26,257 bases of DNA from Endomicrobium sp. (GCA_031264895.1 JAISDI010000019.1:1-26257), one strand, 5' to 3'; positions 14,586-21,812 are shown, counted from the stretch's first letter. The notes: generated by a model from the letters alone, not told the origin. Numbers and translations: made by a program.

Positions 14586-15526
14586 GCTTTTTCTTTTGAC
14601 GAAATGATTTTTTGAAGCTTGCAACTCAAGTCTTTTGCCGTAAAAAGTCCTTTATTTTTAAGTCTCTGATTCAGGCTTGCGGTTTCAACCAAAATAGCGA
14701 GATTTCTTCCCGGCCCGACGGGGATTATCACTTCCGGAACGCTTACCCCCAGTATGTCCGTAAAATACTCGTCAATTCCCACTCTTTCGTACTTTTTAAC
14801 AGACTCCCACTCTTCAAGTTTTATTACAAGTTCGATATGGGATTCGTCGAGAATATTTCCTATGCCGAAAAGATTTCTTACGTCAATAATACCTACGCCT
14901 CTTACTTCTATCAAATGTTTTGTAATTTCCAGACCGCTTCCGACTAAAGCGCGTCCCGATCTTTTTTTTATGTCAACTATGTCGTCGGCAACAAGCATAT
15001 GTCCTCTTTTCACGAGTTCAAGCGCGCATTCGGATTTTCCTATTCCGGCCTTTCCCACTAACAGCACGCCCAAACCGTATACGCTTGTCAAAACCCCGTG
15101 CAGTTTTATCGAGGGAGCAAGTTTGCCGTCAAGGTAATAACTCAAATCGCCTATAAACGCCGACGAGTTTAAAGTCGTTTTTATCAGGGGAACTTCAAGG
15201 TCGGAAAACACCTTTACCATAAATTCGGAAGGTTTCAAATCTCTAGTCAAAATACAGCATGTCGCGTTCTTATGCGAAAAAATCTTTTGCATTAGTTCAA
15301 ACTGTTTTTCTCCCGGAAGAGAACTTAAATAAGTATGTTCGCTTATGCCTATGACCTGCGTTCTCTCGTAAGGAAAATGTTCAAAATATCCCGTAAAAGC
15401 AAGACCCGGCCTGCTGATGTCAGCCACCGTTATTTTTCTGTTCAAGCCGCCTTTGCCCGCCAAGAGTTCAAGTTTTAAATCTTCGCTCTTTTCTTTCAGA
15501 AGAGTTCCTACGTCCAGAAAAGGCAT
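14582..15526 (-). CDS. hprK: HPr kinase/phosphorylase
   Basis: HprK/P, 314 aa. The N-terminal domain is about residues 1-130. The kinase domain has His143 in KLHG, the P-loop GKAGIGKS (158-165) and the family signature LIEVRGVGIIDV (205-216). It phosphorylates HPr on Ser46 when glycolytic intermediates are high and removes the phosphate when Pi is high. Target HPr, with Ser46, is encoded downstream in the same operon. The start overlaps the ptsN stop by one base (TAATG), with AGAGG in good position. In Gram-negative bacteria HprK is often linked to PTS-Ntr genes and envelope or virulence control rather than CcpA-type repression; no CcpA gene is in this window. Confidence 0.96.
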   Translation of the reverse strand: MPFLDVGTLLKEKSEDLKLELLAGKGGLNRKITVADISRPGLAFTGYFEHFPYERTQVIGISEHTYLSSLPGEKQFELMQKIFSHKNATCCILTRDLKPSEFMVKVFSDLEVPLIKTTLNSSAFIGDLSYYLDGKLAPSIKLHGVLTSVYGLGVLLVGKAGIGKSECALELVKRGHMLVADDIVDIKKRSGRALVGSGLEITKHLIEVRGVGIIDVRNLFGIGNILDESHIELVIKLEEWESVKKYERVGIDEYFTDILGVSVPEVIIPVGPGRNLAILVETASLNQRLKNKGLFTAKDLSCKLQKIISSKEKA

Positions 15527-15984
15527 TAATACGCATCCTCTTGCTGAATAATTTTTACTATTTCTTCTTTTGTTTTGGCTTCTCTTATGGCCTGTCTCAA
15601 GAATTTATCTTTAAAAAGCCTTGATATTCTCGATAAAGCTTTTAGATGCTGTCCCGCTACTTCGACGGGGCCGACCAAAAGAAAAATTATATGCACAGGT
15701 TCTCCGTCAAGAGAATTGAACTCGATTCCTTTGCGGGAAATTCCGAGCGCTCCAACCTGTTCCTGCAAAACGTCGGTCTTTCCGTGCGGAATTGCAACGC
15801 CCTGTCCTATGCCAGTTGAGCCGAGTTTTTCGCGCTCTAAAACAACTTCAATGATCTCGTCCGTCTTTTTGACTTTTTTGGTAGCCTTCAACATCTCTAC
15901 AAGTTCGACAATCGCCGACTTTTTGTCAGTGGCCTTCAGTTCTACGGTGATTGAGTCCGAGCTTAAAAAATCCATAATCTTCAT
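15526..15984 (-). CDS. ptsN: PTS-Ntr type EIIA (PtsN-like, fructose/nitrogen family)
   Basis: EIIA of the fructose/Ntr family, 152 aa, with no EIIB or EIIC fused. Phospho-accepting His67 in GVAIPHGKT; STGIGQG just before it is also conserved. PtsN proteins regulate potassium transport, amino-sugar synthesis and stress responses according to phosphorylation state. The gene order hpf-ptsN-(hprK)-rapZ matches the E. coli hpf-ptsN-rapZ order, supporting the regulatory rather than transport reading. GGAGG precedes the ATG. The 48 bp between it and hpf contain an AT-only inverted repeat (16013-16031). Confidence 0.92.
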   Translation of the reverse strand: MKIMDFLSSDSITVELKATDKKSAIVELVEMLKATKKVKKTDEIIEVVLEREKLGSTGIGQGVAIPHGKTDVLQEQVGALGISRKGIEFNSLDGEPVHIIFLLVGPVEVAGQHLKALSRISRLFKDKFLRQAIREAKTKEEIVKIIQQEDAY

Positions 15985-16032
15985 TTGTTAGCCTCCGCTG
16001 CTTTTCTTAATAATAAAATTAATAATTTTATG

Positions 16033-16584
16033 TTAAATCTCGGGTTCAAGCAAAACAAGAGAACCGCTGTCATTGCGGTACAATGCGTTTACTTTATCCG
16101 TTTTATTATTTAAAAACATATAAACTCTGTATCCGAGTAAATCCATTTCGCCGATGGCTTCTTCTATGCTTACGGGTTTTAAGTCAAAACGTTTAATTTC
16201 AGAAATTTTAGTCCTTGAATCTTCCATCGAATCGTAAGAAAAAACTTCCACAAGGGAACTTTTCTTTTCTTTTGAGACTTCAAGATTCTCTTTTCTGTGT
16301 ATTTTCGAGATTTCTTTCTGTTTTCTGAGTTGTTTGTCCAGTTTGTCTACCGTGAGGTCTATCGAGGCGTAAAGATCGGGAGACTGCTCTTTTGCCCTGA
16401 AAGTCATTTTTCCTACGTGAAAGTTAACTTCCGTTATCTGTCTGCTTTTTTCTACGGACAAAATAACGTGAACCCAAACATCGTCTCCGTCAAAGAATTT
16501 GCCGGATTTCGAAACCTTTTTACGCACATAAGAATCGATTGCGCTGGTAAGCTTGAGATGTCTTGCCGTAATGTTGATCTGCAT
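16033..16584 (-). CDS. hpf: Ribosome hibernation promoting factor, long form
   Basis: HPF/RaiA family, 183 aa. The N-terminal S30AE domain (about 1-100, MQINITARHLKLTSAIDSYV) blocks the ribosomal decoding centre. After a charged linker a C-terminal domain of about 55 residues (KRFDLKPVSIEEAI to the end) matches the dimerisation domain of long HPF, which joins two 70S ribosomes directly. E. coli has short HPF plus RMF; this organism has the long form. Strong AAGGAG before the start. Position between lptB and ptsN equals that in the proteobacterial rpoN operon, except that rpoN itself is missing. Confidence 0.94.
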   Translation of the reverse strand: MQINITARHLKLTSAIDSYVRKKVSKSGKFFDGDDVWVHVILSVEKSRQITEVNFHVGKMTFRAKEQSPDLYASIDLTVDKLDKQLRKQKEISKIHRKENLEVSKEKKSSLVEVFSYDSMEDSRTKISEIKRFDLKPVSIEEAIGEMDLLGYRVYMFLNNKTDKVNALYRNDSGSLVLLEPEI

Positions 16585-16630
16585 TTTATGTCTCCTTTTA
16601 TATCAAATTCTTTTGCTGATTTCAACGCTT

Positions 16631-17350
16631 TTACATCTTAAAATTTTCGCCGAGATAGACTTTTTTCGCCTTGGGATTTTCAAGGAGTTCTTTGGCATTG
16701 CCCTCTAAGAGTATCTTACCTTCATAAATTATATACGCTCTGTCTATAATTTCAAGGGTTTCCCTTACATTGTGATCGGTGATCAATATACCAAGCCCTC
16801 TTGTTTTAAGTTTTGCTATTATTCCTTGAATATCAGAAACTGTAATAGGGTCTATTCCGACAAAAGGTTCGTCAAGAAGCAAAAATTTCGGGTCGTTTAC
16901 CAAAGCTCTTGCAATTTCAAGCCTTCTTTTTTCGCCGCCGGAAAGAGTAATACTGAGCTGCTTCCTGAGCTTTGTAAGCCCGAAATCTTCAAGCAGGCCG
17001 TTGACTTTCTCCTTTTGCTCTTTTTTTGAAATGTTGAGCATTTGGGCAATTGCGGACAGATTATTCTCCACAGTAAGTCCTCTGAATATCGAAGGCTCCT
17101 GTGAAAGATAGCCTACCCCTGCCCTTGAGCGCTGGTACATCGGCCAATTTGTTATTTCTTTATCGTCAAGATAAATGCTGCCGTCGTATGGTTTAATCAA
17201 TCCTACCGTCATATAAAATGTCGTCGTTTTTCCGGCGCCGTTAGGGCCTAAAAGACCTACGATTTCACCTTGCTTGACGTGAATGCTTACGCCGTTTACG
17301 ACCATTCTGTACTTATATTTTTTAAAAAGTTCTTCGGATCTTAGTATCAT
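16631..17350 (-). CDS. lptB: LPS export ABC transporter ATPase LptB
   Basis: ABC ATPase of 239 aa that powers extraction of LPS from the inner membrane with LptF, LptG and LptC. Walker A GPNGAGKT (35-42), signature LSGGEKRRLE (136-145), Walker B FLLLDEP with catalytic Glu161, and the switch His193 in TDHNV. YLSQEPSIFRGLTVENNL and the VGIDPI ending of Walker B are specific to LptB rather than to generic ABC ATPases. ATGA overlap with lptA. LptF/LptG permease genes are not in the window. A 46-bp gap leads to hpf, exactly where rpoN would stand in Proteobacteria. Confidence 0.95.
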   Translation of the reverse strand: MILRSEELFKKYKYRMVVNGVSIHVKQGEIVGLLGPNGAGKTTTFYMTVGLIKPYDGSIYLDDKEITNWPMYQRSRAGVGYLSQEPSIFRGLTVENNLSAIAQMLNISKKEQKEKVNGLLEDFGLTKLRKQLSITLSGGEKRRLEIARALVNDPKFLLLDEPFVGIDPITVSDIQGIIAKLKTRGLGILITDHNVRETLEIIDRAYIIYEGKILLEGNAKELLENPKAKKVYLGENFKM

Positions 17351-18102
17351 TCTATTTTATCTTCCATTTCAATCTTTCCGGTAACGCTTCCGTTCATCAC
17401 TATTTTTTTATTTTTATCGGAATTGTAAAAAATCATTTTATCCGCTTCGTAAAGACCTTTTCTTCCGTCGTAATAGACATCGGCCACAGGCCTTTTTTCG
17501 TCTTTTACCGTCACGATGCTTGAACTTTTCTTATCAAAAACCGCATTGTCGGAAACGATCGTGCCGGAAGTCGTTATTATCTCCACGTCTTTATAAGCGC
17601 TCAGGGTTTCAAGATTTTTGTCCAGTTCTACCTCTTTGGCATTAAGCAAAAGCGGACTTTTGGAATCTTTCATAAAATATTCGACAAAAGTCTTTTTGCC
17701 CCAGAGTTTTCCTTTTTCGCTTTTCAAATCGTATGAAGCAAACTCTCCGTAAGCTTTTATTGGTTCGCCTTCGTCTGTTTTCGAAAATAATTTTACGTTT
17801 CCCGAAGCGTCCACAAACTCTTTCTTTTTATCATAAGTCATTTTATGCGCTTCTATGGTATTTCTTCCGTTGACGGCTTTGGAATTGCCTCTGGAAATCG
17901 TAATGTCGCCGGATCTTCTTATTTCCATCTCGTCGCCCGTAATAATCGTTTTTTTTGAAGTAAAATTTTCTTTTTCCGCAAAAGATAAAACGCAAAAACA
18001 AAACAATAGAACAAAAGGGCTAAATCTTTTTATTAAGTTCAACCCTCTGTTTTTTAATGATGATCTTTTCAAGATCCGTATCGGCTTCAAATCCTTTGCC
18101 AT
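17347..18102 (-). CDS. lptA: LptA/OstA-like periplasmic LPS transport protein
   Basis: OstA-like protein, 251 aa as written. A hydrophobic export signal (about residues 24-41, ending LSFA) is followed by beta-rich repeats of the OstA fold, such as TGDEMEIRRSGDITISRGN and AHKMTYDKKKEFVDASGN. It is expected to form part of the periplasmic bridge that carries LPS to the outer membrane. The ATG at 18100-18102 makes an 83-bp overlap with lptC and a long basic N-region. A TTG at 18040-18042 would give a standard signal peptide and short overlap but has its AGAGGG directly adjacent, so the start is uncertain. Stop overlaps lptB (ATGA). Confidence 0.87.
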   Translation of the reverse strand: MAKDLKPIRILKRSSLKNRGLNLIKRFSPFVLLFCFCVLSFAEKENFTSKKTIITGDEMEIRRSGDITISRGNSKAVNGRNTIEAHKMTYDKKKEFVDASGNVKLFSKTDEGEPIKAYGEFASYDLKSEKGKLWGKKTFVEYFMKDSKSPLLLNAKEVELDKNLETLSAYKDVEIITTSGTIVSDNAVFDKKSSSIVTVKDEKRPVADVYYDGRKGLYEADKMIFYNSDKNKKIVMNGSVTGKIEMEDKIE

Positions 18103-18562
18103 AAACTATTTCGTCCTGCCTTGTCAATTTGACGTTATTTTTGCTGAAAACGATATTTTTTTTAGCGTTATACTGCAAATCCGTAGTCTGCAAATGCTCG
18201 TTATTTGCCGTATCTACAGTACATTTCCCGTGTCCGAAAACGTCGTAAGTTTCCAAATTTATCGTGGCAGATTCGGTAACAAGCGTAGAAACGTATTCTC
18301 CTTCTTTATAAAATTTAACGCGCGGCAATTTTAAAACCGCTTCTTTTTTTGTTTCGTCAATTATTGCCGATTCCGATTCTAAAACCATTTTAAGTTTGCC
18401 TTCTTCGGTTTCGGTTATAGTAAACTGTTCAACGGCCTGTTCGGCCATCGGCGGAGTTTCTTCGATAACGGTTTTTTCCTGCTTACATCCTAAACAAAAG
18501 ATTAAAGCAAAAAAAATTATTATATGAAATTTAATTTTTCTTCTTTGTTTTCCATCTCTCAT
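18020..18562 (-). CDS. lptC: LptC-like LPS transport protein, possible lipoprotein
   Basis: Protein of 180 aa encoded directly before lptA. It has a basic N-terminus, one hydrophobic segment (about 12-25) and then a soluble beta-rich domain of LptC/OstA type (EGKLKMVLESESAIID, VKFYKEGEYVSTLVTESATI). LptC passes LPS from the inner-membrane complex to LptA. The hydrophobic segment ends FCLGC, so Cys26 could be lipidated; the box is imperfect (Cys at -3) and E. coli LptC is a simple bitopic protein, so this is only a possibility. It overlaps the acyltransferase gene by 32 bp and lptA by up to 83 bp. Family assignment rests partly on context. Confidence 0.82.
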   Translation of the reverse strand: MRDGKQRRKIKFHIIIFFALIFCLGCKQEKTVIEETPPMAEQAVEQFTITETEEGKLKMVLESESAIIDETKKEAVLKLPRVKFYKEGEYVSTLVTESATINLETYDVFGHGKCTVDTANNEHLQTTDLQYNAKKNIVFSKNNVKLTRQDEIVYGKGFEADTDLEKIIIKKQRVELNKKI

Positions 18563-19445
18563 GAAACCACACCCATTGCTGCGGATATTTTTTTATATGT
18601 TCTTCCAAAACCAAAGAAGCTTTTTGAGTAAGATTTACGACGTCTTTATCAAAATCGCCGGAAGGCTCTACGGTCAAAGGGCCTGACACTACGGTTTTAT
18701 GTCCGTATTTGTCTATTCTCTGGTCTATGCCGACCAAAACTTCCGCGCCGGTTCTTAAAGCCAAAACCGCAAGCCCCGAAGGCGTCCATGCCTGACGTCC
18801 GAAAAAGTCGACAAAAACTCCGGGAACGCTTGTATCCTGATCTATAAGCATGGCTATTATTTCGCCTTTTTTAAGAGCCTTTAGAAGTTTTTTGCCGGTA
18901 TCCGGCGCGTCCCTCAAAATAACGCGGACATTTTTGCCGGTTCTGTAATCCACAAGCATTTTATTGAGTTCGTCTATATATATTTTTTTTGCGATAACAT
19001 TGACGGGAAAACCCATGTCTGCAACGGCTGCGGCGGTAATTTCCCAATTGCCCGTATGCGCGCTTACAAAAAGTATTCCTTTCCCCTTTTTTATCCCCTC
19101 TTTTATAAGATGACGGTTTTCAATGCCTGAAATGCTTCTCAAAAAAGCCGGATCTATTCTGGGAAAATTCGCAAGCTCAAAAAAATTTTTTGCCTGATTT
19201 ATAAAAACTTCCTTTGCAATTTCGCTTATCTCTTTTTTCGTCTTTTTCGGGAAAGCTCTTTTTAAATTTCTTTTGGCTTTGATTCTCGCGCTTATGGCAA
19301 AATAATAAGCCAATAAACCCGTGTATTTTGCAAGCGAAGTTACCGAGAATCTGTAAGGCATGAACAAAATCGTTTTAGCCGCTATATACGCGCCGTAATA
19401 ATAAAATTTCCTTCTGACTTTTTTAAATATTTTATTTATTTTCAT
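18531..19445 (-). CDS. LpxL/HtrB-like lipid A late acyltransferase
   Basis: Lysophospholipid acyltransferase family (LpxL/LpxM type), 304 aa. It adds secondary acyl chains to Kdo2-lipid A at the inner membrane. The catalytic HX4E motif is His130-Glu135 in SAHTGNWE; a hydrophobic stretch near 19-50 anchors the protein. IDQDTSVPGVFVDFFGR and WVWFHERW at the C-terminus are typical. It sits between kdsC and lptC, where Proteobacteria have no acyltransferase; since these enzymes usually need Kdo on the acceptor, grouping with kdsC makes sense. The start overlaps the kdsC stop (ATGA). Which position it acylates cannot be told. Confidence 0.9.
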   Translation of the reverse strand: MKINKIFKKVRRKFYYYGAYIAAKTILFMPYRFSVTSLAKYTGLLAYYFAISARIKAKRNLKRAFPKKTKKEISEIAKEVFINQAKNFFELANFPRIDPAFLRSISGIENRHLIKEGIKKGKGILFVSAHTGNWEITAAAVADMGFPVNVIAKKIYIDELNKMLVDYRTGKNVRVILRDAPDTGKKLLKALKKGEIIAMLIDQDTSVPGVFVDFFGRQAWTPSGLAVLALRTGAEVLVGIDQRIDKYGHKTVVSGPLTVEPSGDFDKDVVNLTQKASLVLEEHIKKYPQQWVWFHERWKTKKKN

Positions 19446-19981
19446 TTATATTTTTCTAAAACTGCTTTCCATTTGCCGTTAGCTTTCAAAACCGTTTCAA
19501 TAACTTCCCTGACAACGCCCTCGCCGCCTTTAAAAGACGAAACCATGTCCGCGTGTTTTTTAACCTCTTCAACGCAGTCAAGCGGACAAACCGAAAGGCC
19601 GGCAAGTTTCAAAACCGGAATATCAACTATATCGTCGCCGATATAAACCGCTTGCGAAGCTTTCATTCCCGTTTCTTTCAGTATCGCGTTAAAAGCGGCT
19701 TTTTTGCCCATACAATTTTGCACCAGATAATCTATCTCCATGCTTTCGGCGCGCTGTTTTACCTGCTCGGATTCTCTGCCGGTGATCCATGCGGTTTTTA
19801 TCTGAGGCGACACTCGTTTAAGTTCGTAATATCCTAAACCGTCTTTAACGTTCCATATTTTAATTTCTTCGCCGTTATTAAAAACTATGATCTCTCCGCG
19901 CGTCAAAACGCCGTCGACATCACACGCTATAAGTTTAATATTTTTTGCTTTTTTAATCAGTTTGGCTTTAGACTGCACCAT
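19442..19981 (-). CDS. kdsC: 3-deoxy-D-manno-octulosonate 8-phosphate phosphatase
   Basis: HAD-superfamily phosphatase of the small KdsC type, 179 aa. It removes phosphate from Kdo-8-phosphate to give Kdo. Motif I ACDVDGVLT with Asp21 and Asp23, motif II ITGRES, and the final YIGDDIVDIPVLKLAG with metal-binding aspartates; there is no large cap domain, as in KdsC tetramers. The frame extends upstream to a TTG at 19999, but the ATG at 19979-19981 has AGGA eight bases before it and gives the normal length. It overlaps the end of the small membrane protein gene by 14 bp. Confidence 0.94.
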   Translation of the reverse strand: MVQSKAKLIKKAKNIKLIACDVDGVLTRGEIIVFNNGEEIKIWNVKDGLGYYELKRVSPQIKTAWITGRESEQVKQRAESMEIDYLVQNCMGKKAAFNAILKETGMKASQAVYIGDDIVDIPVLKLAGLSVCPLDCVEEVKKHADMVSSFKGGEGVVREVIETVLKANGKWKAVLEKYK

Positions 19982-20237
19982 TTTGTTTGTCCTGTTCAAT
20001 ATTTTGTTTAGGCAGTTCTGCTTTTGTTTCTTTTTTAGATTTATCCAGCCACGGAGTGATATCTAAAGGACGTTCCCTCATGTAAGGTTTTAAAACAATG
20101 TTTAAAACAAAAAAAGCAATTATTAAAACCGCCAAAATAATGCTTGCCGTAATGCCCGCCCATCTGTAAGTCGGCTGCCACGGTTTGCCGCCGTCTTTAT
20201 TTGCGCTTTCCGACTTGAAAAAATCATTTAATTTCAT
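19968..20237 (-). CDS. Small single-pass membrane protein of unknown function
   Basis: 89 aa, not recognised. Residues 1-26 are polar (with GGKPWQPTYRW before the membrane). About 27-49 form one strong hydrophobic helix (TASIILAVLIIAFFVLNIVL). A conserved-looking PYMRERPLDITPWLD follows, then a Lys/Glu/Gln-rich tail. The gene is real by context: its ATG overlaps the kdsA stop (ATGA) and its end overlaps kdsC by 14 bp. It lies between two consecutive steps of Kdo synthesis, where other bacteria encode nothing or KdsD (arabinose-5-phosphate isomerase); it has no similarity to an isomerase. A scaffold or regulator of Kdo/LPS enzymes is conceivable but unsupported. Confidence 0.8.
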   Translation of the reverse strand: MKLNDFFKSESANKDGGKPWQPTYRWAGITASIILAVLIIAFFVLNIVLKPYMRERPLDITPWLDKSKKETKAELPKQNIEQDKQNGAV

Positions 20238-21058
20238 TTTACCGCCTTATCTACCGCAGTTGCCCGCATGATAATATTTTTTAAATATTTTAAATCGACG
20301 CTGTTTGCTCCGTCCGAGAGAGCCTTTTCGGGATTTTCATGCGTTTCCAGAAAAAGAGCCGCAACTCCTACCGCGCAGGCAGCTTTTGCAAGAGGCATAA
20401 CGAACTCCCTGTTTCCCCCGCTTTTTGTGCCCTGCCCTCCCGGAAGCTGCACGCTGTGCGTGGCGTCAAAAATGACGGGACAGCCCGTTTTTTTCATTAT
20501 TTCCAATCCCCTGAAATCCACAACCAAATTGTGATAGCCAAAAGACGCGCCGCGTTCGGTCAGAGAAATTTTGTCATTTCCGAAACTCTGCGCTTTTTTG
20601 ACCGCATTGTTCATATCTTCCGGAGCTAAAAATTGTCCTTTTTTAATGTTTATGGGTTTTCCCGTAAGAGCGCAGGCTTTTATCAAATCCGTCTGACGCG
20701 ACAAAAATGCCGGAATCTGTATCATGTCGACAACTTTGCCCGCCGCCGCCGCCTGTTCTTCGGTGTGTACATCCGTTACAACGGGAAGATTCAAACATTT
20801 TTGCACTTTAGCAAGTATTTTAAGCCCTTCTTCAAGGCCGGGTCCTCTGTAAGACGATATTGAAGAACGGTTTGCTTTATCGTATGAAGCCTTAAAGATG
20901 AACTGAATTTTAAACTCCGCGGCAATTTTTTTAAGTTCTGCGGCAATTGCCAGCGTATGTCTTTCGCTTTCTATTACGCAAGGCCCCGCAATCAGCGCCA
21001 AAGGAAGATTATTTGCGATTATAATATTTTTACCGACTTTAATTTTCTTGTCAGACAT
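20234..21058 (-). CDS. kdsA: 3-deoxy-8-phosphooctulonate synthase (Kdo-8-P synthase), metal-dependent type
   Basis: KdsA, 274 aa, condenses PEP and arabinose-5-phosphate to Kdo-8-phosphate. Motifs: FKASYDKANRSS (55-66), GGNREFVMPLAKAA (214-227). The first strand reads IAGPCVIESE with Cys27, the metal-ligand Cys of the Aquifex-type class II enzymes; E. coli has Asn there and needs no metal. The other metal ligands expected for that class are present: His201, Glu238, Asp249. AAGGAG lies 11-12 bases before the ATG. It follows kdsB by 7 bp and overlaps the small membrane protein gene (ATGA). No arabinose-5-phosphate isomerase gene is nearby. Confidence 0.96.
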   Translation of the reverse strand: MSDKKIKVGKNIIIANNLPLALIAGPCVIESERHTLAIAAELKKIAAEFKIQFIFKASYDKANRSSISSYRGPGLEEGLKILAKVQKCLNLPVVTDVHTEEQAAAAGKVVDMIQIPAFLSRQTDLIKACALTGKPINIKKGQFLAPEDMNNAVKKAQSFGNDKISLTERGASFGYHNLVVDFRGLEIMKKTGCPVIFDATHSVQLPGGQGTKSGGNREFVMPLAKAACAVGVAALFLETHENPEKALSDGANSVDLKYLKNIIMRATAVDKAVK

Positions 21059-21065
21059 TTATCCG

Positions 21066-21812
21066 TCAACTCCTTTTATGCAGTCTTAAATAAAACTTTT
21101 CGATTTTTAAAATGTCTTCCGGAGAATCTACGCCTATTGAATCGGCGCCGGATATTATAATTTTTATTTTTTTGCCGCTTTCTAAAGCTCTGAGCTGCTC
21201 GAGGTTTTCGGCTTTTTCAAGCATTGACGGTTTTGATTTCGCAAAATTTATAAGAAAATCTCTCTTATACCCGTATATGCCCATATGCTTAAAATATTTT
21301 ACGTTTTTTGCTTTGTCTCTATTATAAGGAATCGCATAACGCGAAAAATACAAAGCGTAACCGTCTTTGTCAAAAACAGTTTTGACGATATTGGGATTAT
21401 TTATGTCTTCCTCTTTTTTTATCGGAAAAGCCGCAGTAATGAATTCAAGCTTTTTATTTTTTTTCAATTCAAACGCAAGAGAATCTATCAAAACAGGGTC
21501 TATCAAAGGCTCGTCCCCCTGAACATTAATAAAAATTCCGTAACCGCTTAAATATTTTTTGGCCGCAAAAGCGAGCCTGTCCGTTCCGCTTTTGCATGTT
21601 TTAGGCGTCATAAAAACTTTGCAGCCGTAACTTTTCACCGCATCATAAATTCTTTTATCGTCTGTAGCGACTGCAACCAAATCTATTTCCTTACACTTTC
21701 CGGCTCTTTCAATGACGCGCTGTATAAGGGTTTTCCCGTTGATCAAAGCCAGAGGCTTTCCCGGAAACCTTGTCGAAGCGTATCTTGATGGAATAACGAC
21801 GGCTGTTTTCAT
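21066..21812 (-). CDS. kdsB: 3-deoxy-manno-octulosonate cytidylyltransferase (CMP-Kdo synthetase)
   Basis: KdsB, 248 aa, activates Kdo as CMP-Kdo in the cytoplasm. The nucleotide-binding start IPSRYASTRFPGKPL (7-21) and the NVQGDEPLI motif (Asp100 binding Mg) are diagnostic. Length is normal. The start overlaps the rfaE1 stop (ATGA), and kdsA follows 7 bp later, so synthesis and activation of Kdo are co-translated. No anomalies. Confidence 0.95.
   Translation of the reverse strand: MKTAVVIPSRYASTRFPGKPLALINGKTLIQRVIERAGKCKEIDLVAVATDDKRIYDAVKSYGCKVFMTPKTCKSGTDRLAFAAKKYLSGYGIFINVQGDEPLIDPVLIDSLAFELKKNKKLEFITAAFPIKKEEDINNPNIVKTVFDKDGYALYFSRYAIPYNRDKAKNVKYFKHMGIYGYKRDFLINFAKSKPSMLEKAENLEQLRALESGKKIKIIISGADSIGVDSPEDILKIEKFYLRLHKRS

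Noticed and set aside
13725..14624. Longer rapZ start at 14624 (TTG)
   Set aside because: The ATG at 14585 matches the family N-terminus right before the P-loop and overlaps the hprK stop as ATGA.
16585..16630. Remnant of rpoN between lptB and hpf
   Set aside because: Only 46 bp are present, filled by the hpf ribosome-binding site and promoter-like bases; no coding trace of rpoN.
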